A DNA stretch of 64,000 bases from Pseudomonadota bacterium (GTDB lineage: Bacteria; Pseudomonadota; Gammaproteobacteria; Steroidobacterales; Woeseiaceae), in the NCBI GenBank assembly GCA_022574185.1, contig JACZSM010000004.1, forward strand, positions 27,446 to 91,445. Direction: 5' to 3'. Positions 55,072-64,000 of this stretch are shown one piece after another. Position 1 is the first letter of the stretch, and every line of letters begins with the position of its first letter. The notes under the pieces were generated by a model, which made no database searches, was not told the origin of the DNA, and saw nothing but the letters and a program-made list of their open reading frames with translations. The position numbers were made by a program, and so were the translations under genes.

Positions 55072-55862
55072 GGGAGCAGTAGCGCCGGATCGACGGCGTT
55101 GCCGTTCAGGTAGGTACCGAAATGCAGGTGTGGTCCGGTGACACGTCCGGTTGCACCGACCGCACCCAAAGTTTCTCCAACTGAGACCATCTGACCTTCC
55201 ATTACGCCGATATTGCTCAGGTGACAGTACATCGTGACGAAGCCCTGCCCATGGTCGATGATCACGGTATTGCCATTGAAATAGTAGTTCCCGGTTGCGG
55301 TCACAACGCCGTCGCGAGGAGCGCGGACGAGGTCACCGCTACGCGCCGCGATATCCATGCCCTTGTGTGGTGCGCGCGGCTCATCATTGAAGAAACGGCG
55401 CGTGCCGAAGCTCGAACTGTGTGGTCCGGCTACAGGCGCGCGCAGGCTGATGTCGTCGAATGCCACCGTGCGCCAATTTGTCAGTGCTGCATCGATGATC
55501 TTGCGCTCCCGCCCAACACGCGCGAGATCGTCCTCACTGAGCGAGACGAAGCTTGGGTTAACCTTGAGGCGTTGCTCGCGATACGTATGTTCATCAATAC
55601 GGAAAGACAGCGTCGCACCGTCAGCCAGACCGACTGTTGTGGTGCCGACCGATGCGTCCAGCGATACGCCGACAACCGCCCGCCAGCGGCCGTCGCGATG
55701 CATGACAAGCACGCGTTTACCGTCATATTTGACGACCGGCGCCAGCCCTTCGGCAGCGCCGAGATCAATCAATGCAATGCCACCGGGCCAGGCCGGCTGA
55801 TCCGCGGCTGCGGGCGCGGCAATCAGGCAGAGTAGCAAGGCGAGCGTTCGCCTAATCATCAT
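55068..55862 (-). CDS. M23-family metallopeptidase (LytM-domain), exported
   Basis: A 264-aa predicted cell-wall peptidase with signal peptide (MIRRTLALLLCLIAAPAAA). An N-terminal beta domain (KYDGKRVLVMHRDGRWRAVVGVSLD...YREQRLKVNPSFVSL) precedes the LytM catalytic domain. Its zinc ligands are in APHKGMDIAA (His and Asp) and GPHLHFG (His-x-His), with YCHLSNIG between, so it looks active. It overlaps the 3' end of xseA by 11 bp and shares its promoter. It would cut peptide crosslinks of murein in the periplasm. Confidence 0.92.
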   Translation of the reverse strand: MMIRRTLALLLCLIAAPAAADQPAWPGGIALIDLGAAEGLAPVVKYDGKRVLVMHRDGRWRAVVGVSLDASVGTTTVGLADGATLSFRIDEHTYREQRLKVNPSFVSLSEDDLARVGRERKIIDAALTNWRTVAFDDISLRAPVAGPHSSSFGTRRFFNDEPRAPHKGMDIAARSGDLVRAPRDGVVTATGNYYFNGNTVIIDHGQGFVTMYCHLSNIGVMEGQMVSVGETLGAVGATGRVTGPHLHFGTYLNGNAVDPALLLP

Positions 55863-57084
55863 CCACGTGAATCGATTTCACGGTCGCAAGCACTTCGCCT
55901 TTTGACAGGCGTGCCCGGATATCGTCACCGGGGCCAACAGCGTCTGCCCGCAAAAGTACGGTACCCGTCCCGGCATCCTCAACAATCGCGTAGCCACGTT
56001 CGAGTGTTGCCAGCGGACTGACGGCATGCAATTCGCGCATGGCCAATTCGAGACGATGGCTGATACGCGCAATCGAGTTCTGTGCGCTGACGCTAAGCCG
56101 CTTCCGCAGACTCGCCAGTTGCACTACCGAGCGCTGTACCACGGCCGATGGCGATGCCTGCGCGAGGCGACGGCATAACCAATCCAGTGATTGCGACTTG
56201 TCCTCGAGCGCCCTTTGCCCGAGGCGCGCAAACCGTGCAGCAAACGTTTGTACCGCGCGAATCCACTCGTCGCGATCGGGCACGACGAGCTCAGCCGCAC
56301 CCGACGGCGTTGGCGCCCGCAGGTCGGCGACAAAGTCGGCGATCGTATAGTCGACTTCGTGGCCGATGGCGCTGATGATCGGTATGGGTGAGGCCGCAAT
56401 CGCACGGGCGAGTTTTTCGTCGTTGAAAGCCCAAAGATCTTCCAGCGATCCGCCGCCGCGCGCGATAATCAGTACGTCACACTCATCGCGACGAACCGCA
56501 GTTTCAAGTGCGCCAATGAGCTCGGACGGCGCAGCATCCCCCTGCACCGCAGCTGGATAGATGACGATCGGCACGGCGGGAAATCGTCGTCTCAGAACAC
56601 TTACGATGTCGCGTATGGCGGCACCGCTGGGCGACGTAATAACACCGATTCGGTCGGGCAGCGTAGGCAGTTCCTGCTTGCGATCCTCGTCAAACAGGCC
56701 TTCAGCCGCGAGTTTCTTCTTCAAGACCTCGAACTGGCGACGCAATGCACCTTCACCGGCCGGCTCGATCTGCTCGACAATCAACTGGTAGTCACCGCGC
56801 GTTTCGTAGATGCTGACTTTGCCGAAAACCAGCACCTGGTCGCCGTTTTTCAGGCCTATTGTCGGGCCACGCTGGCGCTGACGAAAAAACGCGGCACGAA
56901 CCTGCGCCGATTTGTCTTTGAGGCTGAAGTAGAGATGGCCCGAGGCCGGCCGGGCGATGTTTGAGATTTCGCCTTCAACCCAGAGCCGAGCGAGCCCGGA
57001 CTCGAGCAGGGCCTTTGCCTGGCGGTTGAGCTGACTGACAGTGATCGCGGCCGCGATGGCGTTCGCTTGGCCCAAATTTTCCAT
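55852..57084 (-). CDS. xseA: Exodeoxyribonuclease VII large subunit
   Basis: A 410-aa subunit of the single-strand-specific exonuclease VII. The N-terminal OB fold (LWVEGEISNIARPASGHLYFSLKDKSAQVRAAFFR) and the catalytic domain (ITSPSGAAIRDIVSVLRRRFP, IIARGGGSLEDLWAFNDEKLARAI, SAIGHEVDYTIADFVADLRAPTPSGAAEL) are typical. Start at ATG 57084 (MENLGQANAI); an in-frame ATG at 57192 would run into guaB. It is divergent from guaB across 94 bp. Confidence 0.96.
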   Translation of the reverse strand: MENLGQANAIAAAITVSQLNRQAKALLESGLARLWVEGEISNIARPASGHLYFSLKDKSAQVRAAFFRQRQRGPTIGLKNGDQVLVFGKVSIYETRGDYQLIVEQIEPAGEGALRRQFEVLKKKLAAEGLFDEDRKQELPTLPDRIGVITSPSGAAIRDIVSVLRRRFPAVPIVIYPAAVQGDAAPSELIGALETAVRRDECDVLIIARGGGSLEDLWAFNDEKLARAIAASPIPIISAIGHEVDYTIADFVADLRAPTPSGAAELVVPDRDEWIRAVQTFAARFARLGQRALEDKSQSLDWLCRRLAQASPSAVVQRSVVQLASLRKRLSVSAQNSIARISHRLELAMRELHAVSPLATLERGYAIVEDAGTGTVLLRADAVGPGDDIRARLSKGEVLATVKSIHVDDD

Positions 57085-57145
57085 GCTCGCCAGTATATAC
57101 AACGGTGCACAGCTTATGCCGAAAAAATCATCGGCGTACAATTGA

Positions 57146-58648
<1,503 letters not shown>

Positions 58649-58670
58649 ATAAATCAGAAGTCTCCTAGAC

Positions 58671-60269
58671 ATGAGCCAGGCCGCCACTGTGCCAAACGAC
58701 CAGCATTCCGAAATTCATACGCACCGTCTGCTGGTACTCGATTTCGGCGGCCAATACACGCAGCTGATTGCGCGAAGGGTACGCGAGTGTGGTGTGTATT
58801 CGGAGATTCACCCATGGGATATGTCGGACGATGACATCGCCGCGTTCGGGGCATCGGGTGTGGTGCTCTCCGGAGGTCCGGAATCTGTAAATCTCGATGA
58901 TCCACCGCGTGTCTCGCACAGCATTTTCGAACTCGGGGTGCCCGTGCTGGGTATTTGTTACGGCATGCAAACGATGGCGGCGGAGCTGGGTGGCAAAGTC
59001 GAAGCTTCGGCGCATCGTGAATTTGGCTACGCGGAGATAGTGCCCAGTGGCTCCGCACTCCTTGACGGGCTCAGTGACAGCGAAGGCGAGGAGCCAAGGC
59101 TCAAGGTGTGGATGAGCCATGGTGACCGTGTTGAAGCGGTGCCGCCGGGATTCAAAATAACGGCCCACAGTCAGAATTCGCCCATGGCCGCCATGGAGGA
59201 TCGCTCCCGGCATTTCTATGGCGTGCAATTTCACCCTGAAGTCACGCATACGCTGCAGGGCGAGCGCATCATGCGACGATTCGTACGCGATATTTGCGGT
59301 TGTCCGGGTGACTGGACGCCTGGAAATATCGTGGCTGATGCGATCGCGAACGTTCGGGAATGCGTTGGTAATGGCAAAGTCTTACTCGGTCTGTCGGGTG
59401 GTGTTGATTCATCGGTTGTCGCGGCGCTGTTGCATCGGGCAATCGGTGATCAACTGATCTGTGTCTTCGTCGACCATGGCCTGTTGCGTTATCACGAAGG
59501 TGACCAGGTCATGAAGACCTTTGCCGAGCACCTCGGTGTCAACGTAATTCGGGTTAATGCGGCCGATCGCTTTTTCGCAGCGCTGGCAGGTGAGTCCGAT
59601 CCCGAAGCAAAGCGCAAGATTATCGGCGCGTCATTTATCGACGTCTTCGAAGAGGAAGCGGACAAGCTCGAAGACATCGAATGGCTTGCGCAAGGGACGA
59701 TCTATCCCGACGTGATCGAATCGGCAGGTTCGTCGACAGGTAAGGCGCATGTCATTAAATCGCATCACAACGTCGGTGGACTTCCCGAGCACATGCGCTT
59801 AAAACTCGTCGAGCCATTGCGCGAATTATTCAAAGACGAAGTTCGAAAAATCGGGCTGGAGCTCGGCTTGCCGCGCGAAATAGTGATGCGTCACCCGTTT
59901 CCGGGTCCGGGTCTGGGTGTCCGAGTGCTTGGTGAGGTCAAGCGCGATTATGTCGAAATACTGCAGCTTGCCGATGACATTTTTATCGATGAACTCAGAA
60001 AGAACGACTTGTACGATCAAGTCAGCCAGGCATTTGCAGTGTTTCTGCCCGTCAAATCGGTCGGTGTCATGGGCGACGGTCGTCGCTACGATTACGTCAT
60101 CGCGTTGCGCGCAGTCGAAACGATCGACTTCATGACGGCGCGATGGGCCCGGTTACCTTATGATTTTTTAGAGCACGTATCGCTGCGGATCATTAACGAA
60201 GTCGACGGAATCTCACGCGTGACCTACGACATTTCAGGCAAACCGCCGGCCACGATCGAGTGGGAATAA
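58671..60269 (+). CDS. guaA: GMP synthase (glutamine-hydrolysing)
   Basis: Two-domain 532-aa enzyme that aminates XMP to GMP. The class I glutamine amidotransferase domain has the nucleophile Cys in [13 protein letters not shown] and His/Glu in [12 protein letters not shown]; the ATP pyrophosphatase domain has the PP-loop [19 protein letters not shown]. The C-terminal dimerisation region contains [16 protein letters not shown] and ends PPATIEWE, the standard GuaA end. Start ATG 58671. The tadA GTG begins directly after its stop. Confidence 0.98.
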   Translation: MSQAATVPNDQHSEIHTHRLLVLDFGGQYTQLIARRVRECGVYSEIHPWDMSDDDIAAFGASGVVLSGGPESVNLDDPPRVSHSIFELGVPVLGICYGMQTMAAELGGKVEASAHREFGYAEIVPSGSALLDGLSDSEGEEPRLKVWMSHGDRVEAVPPGFKITAHSQNSPMAAMEDRSRHFYGVQFHPEVTHTLQGERIMRRFVRDICGCPGDWTPGNIVADAIANVRECVGNGKVLLGLSGGVDSSVVAALLHRAIGDQLICVFVDHGLLRYHEGDQVMKTFAEHLGVNVIRVNAADRFFAALAGESDPEAKRKIIGASFIDVFEEEADKLEDIEWLAQGTIYPDVIESAGSSTGKAHVIKSHHNVGGLPEHMRLKLVEPLRELFKDEVRKIGLELGLPREIVMRHPFPGPGLGVRVLGEVKRDYVEILQLADDIFIDELRKNDLYDQVSQAFAVFLPVKSVGVMGDGRRYDYVIALRAVETIDFMTARWARLPYDFLEHVSLRIINEVDGISRVTYDISGKPPATIEWE

Positions 60270-60725
60270 GTGCACGACCGTGACGCGGCGTTCATGCAGT
60301 TGGCGCTGGAACAGGCGCGACAAGCGTCAGCAAGCGCAGAGACGCCGGTTGGTGCTGTAGTTACGGTTGGTGGTGAACTGATTGCGACAGGCCATAATCG
60401 CTCGATTACAGATTGCGATCCCAGTGCTCATGCCGAAATTGTCGTGCTGCGAAACGCTGCACAAGTGCGCGAAAACTATCGGCTAACAAATGCGACCCTG
60501 TACGTCACGCTTGAACCTTGTGCGATGTGCGTCGGCGCATTGGTGCAGGCACGAATCATGCGCCTCGTGTTCGGCGCATATGACCCGAAGGCGGGCGCCC
60601 TGGGCAGTGCGATCGACCTGAGCGACAGCGTGGCCTTCAATCATCGCTTCGAAGTTCAAGGTGGGCTGATGGCCGACGAATGCGCTGCGATGTTGCGAGA
60701 GTTCTTCAAGCAACGCCGATTGTAG
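60270..60725 (+). CDS. tadA: tRNA(Arg) adenosine-34 deaminase TadA
   Basis: Zinc deaminase (151 aa) that makes inosine-34 in tRNA(Arg). The active site is DPSAHAEIVVLRNAA (zinc His and catalytic Glu) and LEPCAMCVGALVQARI (two zinc cysteines). The N-terminus MQLALEQARQASASAETPVGAVV is standard. The GTG start at 60270 follows the guaA stop with no gap. The TAG stop is the GTAG head of a REP element. Confidence 0.95.
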   Translation: MHDRDAAFMQLALEQARQASASAETPVGAVVTVGGELIATGHNRSITDCDPSAHAEIVVLRNAAQVRENYRLTNATLYVTLEPCAMCVGALVQARIMRLVFGAYDPKAGALGSAIDLSDSVAFNHRFEVQGGLMADECAAMLREFFKQRRL

Positions 60726-60819
60726 GAGCCCGCCACGCGGGCGATTTCCACCCGACATAAATAGCACCACGGATATCGCCCGCATGTCTCGATCCCGCTT
60801 GACGGGAGCGGGCTCCAAC
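60722..60819. repeat. REP-like inverted repeat, copy 8
   Basis: A 98-bp compound copy: left end GTAGGAGCCCGCCACGCGGG with the tadA TAG stop; middle GATTTCCACCCGACAT; then GATATCGCCCGCATGTCTCG, the inner hairpin TCCCGCTTGACGGGAGC and the closing GGGCTCCAAC. One end is the TAG type, the other the CCAAC type. Separates convergent tadA and mltF. Confidence 0.85.
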
Positions 60820-60828
60820 AGCGGCTCC

Positions 60829-62310
60829 TTACGACGACGTGACGTCGACGGTGTCGGGCGCAGCAATCTCGGCTTGCGCTTCCAGTTCGACGTCTGGCTT
60901 CTCTTCATTCGCCGTCAGCCACTTGAGAATATTGTAGTAGCTGCGAATGTTGTTGACGTAGAGCACGGGCTCCCAGCCACGCGCATAGCCGAACGGCACT
61001 TGCGTGTACCATTTGCGTTGCGCCAGCAGCGGCAAGACTTTGCTGATATCGATCCAGGTATCGGGATTGCCATTTTGCCATTCAACAATTCGGCGCGCAT
61101 CCTTGATGTGATTGAATCCAACGTTGTACGCGGCAAGCGCCATCCAGGTGCGATCCGGTTCGTCGACGGTGTCGGCTACGCGCTCGGTTTGTCTCGCGTA
61201 ATACTGTGCGCCACCAAAAATACTGTTCTTTGGGTTTACGCGATCTTTGAGGCCCAGGTACCTTGCAGTGTCTTTAGTGAGCATCATGATGCCGCGCACC
61301 CCTGTCGGTGACACGGCCTGTGAACGCCAGTGCGATTCCTGGTAGCCGATTGCCGCGAGTAACCGCCAGTCCACGTCCCACTCTCTGCCGGCCTGCTCAA
61401 AATGCTCGCGATAGCGCGGTAAACGGCTCTCGTAGTGGCGAATAAAGTTGCGCGTACCGACGTAGTCGAATTTATCGGTGTGCCCGTAGTAGCGATCCTT
61501 GACTTGCGCGAGCATGCCGTTGCGGTCTGCCGCAATCAGAAAGTCGTCGGCGCGACCCAGCAGACTGTCGCCAATATCCCTGGGAAAAGCCCAGGCCAGC
61601 GGATCGCCGATTTCCAGGTCGAGTGCGACACGCAGATCCGGATAGAAATGTCGTTGGATGCTGAATTCGGTGCTGTCCGCCACCGTGAAGTCGACTTCAC
61701 CGGCTGCAACCTTGGCCAGCAAATCGGCCACTTCGACATCGGCATTTTCGGTCCACGCAAGTTCCGGATAATCGTTTTGAAGTGACGCAAGCATGTCCAC
61801 ATGGCTCGTGCCTGCGATCACCTCGATCGAACGACCGATGACATCGTCGATCGATCGCGGTCTGCCCGTCCCCAGTTTGTAGATCAGGTGCATATCGACC
61901 ATCTCGTAGGGGTGGCCGAAATTCACAAACTCACGACGGGACGGTGTAATGGACAATCCGGCCGCCGCCAGGTGAGCATGACCGGACATCAGGTAGGGCA
62001 GCACTTCGGAAACACTCTGCACGGTGTCGATCACAAGTGTGACACCGAGCTCTTCGGCGAACGCCCGCACAAGATCGTATTCGGGCCCGGATGGACCCTC
62101 GGGACCGATAATGTAGGCTGTCGGGCTGTTACGTGTGACGACGCGCAGCTGGCCGATTTCCAAGATCTGTTCTAGCAGTGGTGGCTGCGACGAACAGGTG
62201 CCCAGCAATGCTGCCACCGCAGTAAAGAGCAATAGGCGCAAGACCCTTCTCCGTGCTCCAATGCGAGCGAATTCTGCCACAAAGTGCGGCTTCGCGGAAG
62301 CGCGGGCCAA
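60829..62310 (-). CDS. mltF: Membrane-bound lytic murein transglycosylase F
   Basis: A 493-aa cell-wall lytic enzyme. After the signal/lipobox region (LLLFTAVAALLGTC) there is a solute-binding-protein-like domain (LRVVTRNSPTAYIIGPEGPSGPEYDLVRAFAEELG...) and then a SLT lysozyme-like domain with the catalytic Glu in AIGYQESHW, followed by GVRGIMMLTKDTARYLG and WMALAAYNVGFNHI. The start at 62310 leaves a long basic pre-segment before the hydrophobic stretch; a later start is possible. Domain order and length fit MltF. Confidence 0.93.
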   Translation of the reverse strand: MARASAKPHFVAEFARIGARRRVLRLLLFTAVAALLGTCSSQPPLLEQILEIGQLRVVTRNSPTAYIIGPEGPSGPEYDLVRAFAEELGVTLVIDTVQSVSEVLPYLMSGHAHLAAAGLSITPSRREFVNFGHPYEMVDMHLIYKLGTGRPRSIDDVIGRSIEVIAGTSHVDMLASLQNDYPELAWTENADVEVADLLAKVAAGEVDFTVADSTEFSIQRHFYPDLRVALDLEIGDPLAWAFPRDIGDSLLGRADDFLIAADRNGMLAQVKDRYYGHTDKFDYVGTRNFIRHYESRLPRYREHFEQAGREWDVDWRLLAAIGYQESHWRSQAVSPTGVRGIMMLTKDTARYLGLKDRVNPKNSIFGGAQYYARQTERVADTVDEPDRTWMALAAYNVGFNHIKDARRIVEWQNGNPDTWIDISKVLPLLAQRKWYTQVPFGYARGWEPVLYVNNIRSYYNILKWLTANEEKPDVELEAQAEIAAPDTVDVTSS

Positions 62311-62402
62311 TTGCGTCAGAACTGTGCGTACAAAATAAGCGATAAGCCGTCTGCCATGAAAAAGCTGTAAATCATGTTATAGCAAGCACCACTGAGAATG
62401 CG

Positions 62403-62408
62403 TACAAT
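62403..62408 (+). promoter_or_regulatory. Probable -10 element of the tRNA-Ser promoter
   Basis: TACAAT followed by a GC-rich stretch CCGGGCCCCGC up to the tRNA start at 62420. A GC-rich discriminator after the -10 is common at stringently controlled tRNA promoters. No good -35 hexamer was found at the right distance. Confidence 0.45.
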
Positions 62409-62419
62409 CCGGGCCCCGC

Positions 62420-62512
<93 letters not shown>

Positions 62513-62520
62513 AAAACAAA

Positions 62521-62552
62521 AAAGGCCCCTTTGTGGGGTCTTTTTATTTTTC
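62521..62552 (+). terminator. Rho-independent terminator after tRNA-Ser
   Basis: AAAGGCCCC (62521-62529), a 5-nt loop, and GGGGTCTTT (62535-62543) with one G-U pair, followed by TTATTTTT. It lies 11 bp after the CCA end. Confidence 0.85.
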
Positions 62553-62641
62553 TCGGCGAGTGTGGTTGAGGATGAGGACCCTGTTCGACCAACGCAGCAG
62601 CGCAGCCGCCAGTTGGCGGGGAACTCGCGTAGCGAGTGAGC

Positions 62642-62661
62642 CAATCCCACTCTCTCCGCCA
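62642..62661 (+). repeat. Degenerate copy of the tRNA-Ser 3' end (att-like direct repeat)
   Basis: CAATCCCACTCTCTCCGCCA repeats the last 20 nt of tRNA-Ser at 62491-62510 with 18 of 20 bases identical, 151 bp downstream. The flank just upstream (GAGTGAGC) keeps only a weak T-arm shape; the rest of the tRNA is absent. A second terminator follows, as after the intact tRNA. Such 3'-end copies are usual at the ends of elements integrated in tRNA genes, or may be a remnant of a tandem tRNA duplication. Confidence 0.65.
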
Positions 62662-62667
62662 AAATTA

Positions 62668-62696
62668 AATGGGCCCCTCTGGGGCCGATTTTATTT
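62668..62696 (+). terminator. Second terminator-like hairpin
   Basis: GGCCCC (62672-62677), loop TCT, GGGGCC (62681-62686), then GATTTTATTT. It follows the degenerate tRNA-Ser end in the same relation as the first terminator follows the intact tRNA. Confidence 0.7.
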
Positions 62697-62943
62697 GGAA
62701 TTCTGCAAACGACAAATTGGAGGCGATTCGGTTTAGGTATTCGCTGCAATGAACGGCCGCTTCAAGGACCTGCCTGGGTTTGATGGACACTTCTAAATGT
62801 GCGCTGGACTGCCCCGGATCCGACATTCGCGGGAACGAGTATCTTCTATAATAAGACACGTTGACGACGTCATTAACGATGTTCGTATCCAGTGAAATGA
62901 AGCTATTATCCATCGCATATCCGATCCGGGAAGGAGGAATGAT
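62697..62943. other. Noncoding stretch upstream of the GFA genes
   Basis: 247 bp with no convincing gene. A TATAAT at 62847-62852 (CTTCTATAATAAG) could be a -10 box for the GFA genes about 90 bp downstream, but no -35 is found at a normal spacing. An AAGGAGG at 62931-62937 is the ribosome-binding site of the next gene. The base composition is more A/T-rich than in the rest of the window. Confidence 0.45.
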
Positions 62944-63411
62944 GTGAGCGATAAATTCGTCCCAGTCACCGGTGGCTGTTTGTGTCGCGCCGTGCGATAC
63001 GAGGCCGAGGTGAATTTAGATGAAGCGTACTACTGTCATTGTGTAACCTGCCAGAAAACTACAGGTGCGCCGGCTGAAATAGGCATACTGGTGAAGCCGG
63101 GGACATTAAAATTTACGAAAGAAGACCCGAAATTCTTTCAGACTTCTCCTATCGCGAGACGGGGTTTTTGTCGACATTGTGGATCGCGACTTATTTATGT
63201 GTCGCAATGCAGAGAGGATTGGACAAATGTTTCGGCTGGCAGTCTCGACCATCCAGAGCGCGTCGTACCAACCGAACATATTTGTGTAGAAAGCCAATTA
63301 CCTTGGTATGAGGTGGCCGATAATCTTCCTCGTATACGAAGCGAAGATTACCCTGATCTAGAAGAAGCGTGGGCCAGCGCTGGATTGACACACGAAGGGA
63401 AGCCTCTTTGA
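62944..63411 (+). CDS. GFA-family (glutathione-dependent formaldehyde-activating enzyme-like) zinc protein 1
   Basis: A 155-aa protein of the GFA/CENP-V fold. The zinc-binding cysteines are GGCLCRAV, YYCHCVTCQK and RGFCRHCGSRL; the later SAGSLDHPERV block is also a family hallmark. Start GTG 62944 with a strong AAGGAGG 6 bp upstream. It overlaps the next gene by 4 bp (TTGA), so the two homologues are translated together. Whether it acts on S-hydroxymethylglutathione or another adduct is not known; many GFA-fold proteins lack a defined activity. Confidence 0.9.
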   Translation: MSDKFVPVTGGCLCRAVRYEAEVNLDEAYYCHCVTCQKTTGAPAEIGILVKPGTLKFTKEDPKFFQTSPIARRGFCRHCGSRLIYVSQCREDWTNVSAGSLDHPERVVPTEHICVESQLPWYEVADNLPRIRSEDYPDLEEAWASAGLTHEGKPL

Positions 63412-63836
63412 GCGATAAGGTGAAGATTTCAGGCGGTTGCCTATGTGGAGCAGTCAGGTGTGAGGTAACCCAAAGCCCCGACGATGATACCTACTACTGT
63501 CACTGCCGTAAGTGTCAAAAAGCTCTTGGCGGGTTATTCGGGTGCTTCGTGATTTTTACCGGGCCGAACATTTGGGACACATTCACGTTCATTCGAGGAG
63601 AACCGAAATTCTACAGATCATCAAAATGGGCAGAGCGCGGCTTTTGCCGCACATGCGGCACACCGTTGGAAATGCGTGACTCGGAGGGTTTTGCCGTAAT
63701 GATCGGTAGCCTTGACCATCCAGAAGACTTCCCGCCTACAGTTCATGCAGGCGTCGAGAGCCAAGTGCCATGGCTCATATTGATGACGGTCTACCCCGTC
63801 AGAGAACAGAGGACACTCCGTATTATATTGCCATGA
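63408..63836 (+). CDS. GFA-family zinc protein 2
   Basis: A 142-aa paralogue of the preceding gene. Zinc residues: GGCLCGAVRC, YYCHCRKCQKALGG and RGFCRTCGTPL; SLDHPEDFPPTVHAGVESQVPW corresponds to SLDHPERVVPTEHICVESQLPW in the first copy. I start it at the TTG 63408 (MSDKVKISGG), which overlaps the previous stop and has GAAGGGA about 6 bp upstream, in preference to the ATG at 63369. The two copies differ clearly in sequence, so the duplication is not recent. Function not known. Confidence 0.88.
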   Translation: MSDKVKISGGCLCGAVRCEVTQSPDDDTYYCHCRKCQKALGGLFGCFVIFTGPNIWDTFTFIRGEPKFYRSSKWAERGFCRTCGTPLEMRDSEGFAVMIGSLDHPEDFPPTVHAGVESQVPWLILMTVYPVREQRTLRIILP

Positions 63837-64000
63837 GCAAAGCCACGGGCGAGAAGGAGAATTAGGTCAACGCTGTACCTACGAAAACTGTCTTATGAAG
63901 CTCGATTTCGTATTGCATCGACCGGTTGAAATCGCAGAGAAAAGCAATGGTATGGACTCCTCCTCCCCTCAACGGCATCAAAGTGCCAGACTGGTAATTG
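63837..64000. other. Window end, no gene called
   Basis: 164 bp after the second GFA gene. A frame from ATG 63895 stays open to the window edge (36 codons) but has no ribosome-binding site and resembles nothing I know. No terminator was seen. Confidence 0.3.

Noticed and set aside
62665..62913. 82-codon minus-strand frame upstream of the GFA genes
   Set aside because: It has no ribosome-binding site, no recognisable sequence, and begins in the promoter region of a better-supported gene.
63895..64000. Open frame to the right edge (MKLDFVLHRPVEIAEKS)
   Set aside because: No ribosome-binding site and no homology; only 36 codons are visible.

Overview
The window looks like a chromosomal segment of a moderately GC-rich, aerobic, didermal gammaproteobacterium. 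Gene orders typical of that class are present: queA-tgt-yajC-secD-secF, iscS/iscA-ndk-rlmN-pilW-rodZ-hisS-yfgM-bamB-der, xseA/guaB-guaA-tadA and xerD-dsbC. The MetX-like acyltransferase resembles the serine O-succinyltransferases of the Xanthomonas group, and the REP-like repeats with GTAG heads fit the same part of the class. A marine or soil relative of Xanthomonadales/Woeseiales is my inference; no rRNA gene is present to test it.

Layout. 1-2.9 kb: end of glnS, then a leftward pair of acyl-CoA dehydrogenases. 2.9-6.5 kb: molybdopterin genes moaA-moaC-mobA-moaD-moaE and a convergent mocA-like gene. 6.5-13.3 kb: a MaoC-fold protein, a cysteine synthase fused to a glutaredoxin, a secreted HEXXH metallopeptidase, an internally deleted nitrilase remnant and a TonB-dependent receptor. 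13.5-17.6 kb: an acyl-CoA synthetase / degenerate SDR / thioesterase II operon, then gpmA. 17.7-25.2 kb: large NAD-glutamate dehydrogenase, tryptophan 2,3-dioxygenase, a MarR regulator and zapE. 25.2-29.8 kb: ETF-ubiquinone oxidoreductase, a type II hydroxyacyl-CoA dehydrogenase, a thiolase and a PlsC-type acyltransferase. With the acyl-CoA dehydrogenases, the ligase, MaoC and TesB these make much of a beta-oxidation system. 29.8-32.5 kb: two CRP-like sites, xerD, dsbC, a NUDIX gene and tRNA-Leu(CAA). 32.7-35 kb: an ECF sigma factor, a membrane protein that may be its anti-sigma factor, and a periplasmic double-PDZ protein. 35-40.4 kb: queuosine synthesis and Sec accessory genes. 40.6-43.3 kb: a small unknown protein, an M20 peptidase lipoprotein and suhB. 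43.4-54 kb: trmJ, a reduced and divergent isc cluster, ndk and the housekeeping run to der. 53.9-62.3 kb: the MetX-like gene, an M23 peptidase, xseA, guaB, guaA, tadA and mltF. 62.4 kb to the end: tRNA-Ser(CGA), a degenerate copy of its 3' end 151 bp downstream, and two tandem GFA-family genes, which could be the edge of an acquired region.

Recurring themes are: (i) a family of REP-like inverted repeats in at least eight intergenic positions, in seven of which a repeat end supplies the TAG stop codon of the adjacent gene; (ii) proteins with non-standard catalytic or ligand residues (the SDR at 15.2 kb and the IscU-like protein at 45.3 kb); and (iii) a sulfur theme (serine O-acyltransferase-like protein, CysK-glutaredoxin fusion, IscS, DsbC). 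No CRISPR array, prophage or intact insertion sequence was seen.
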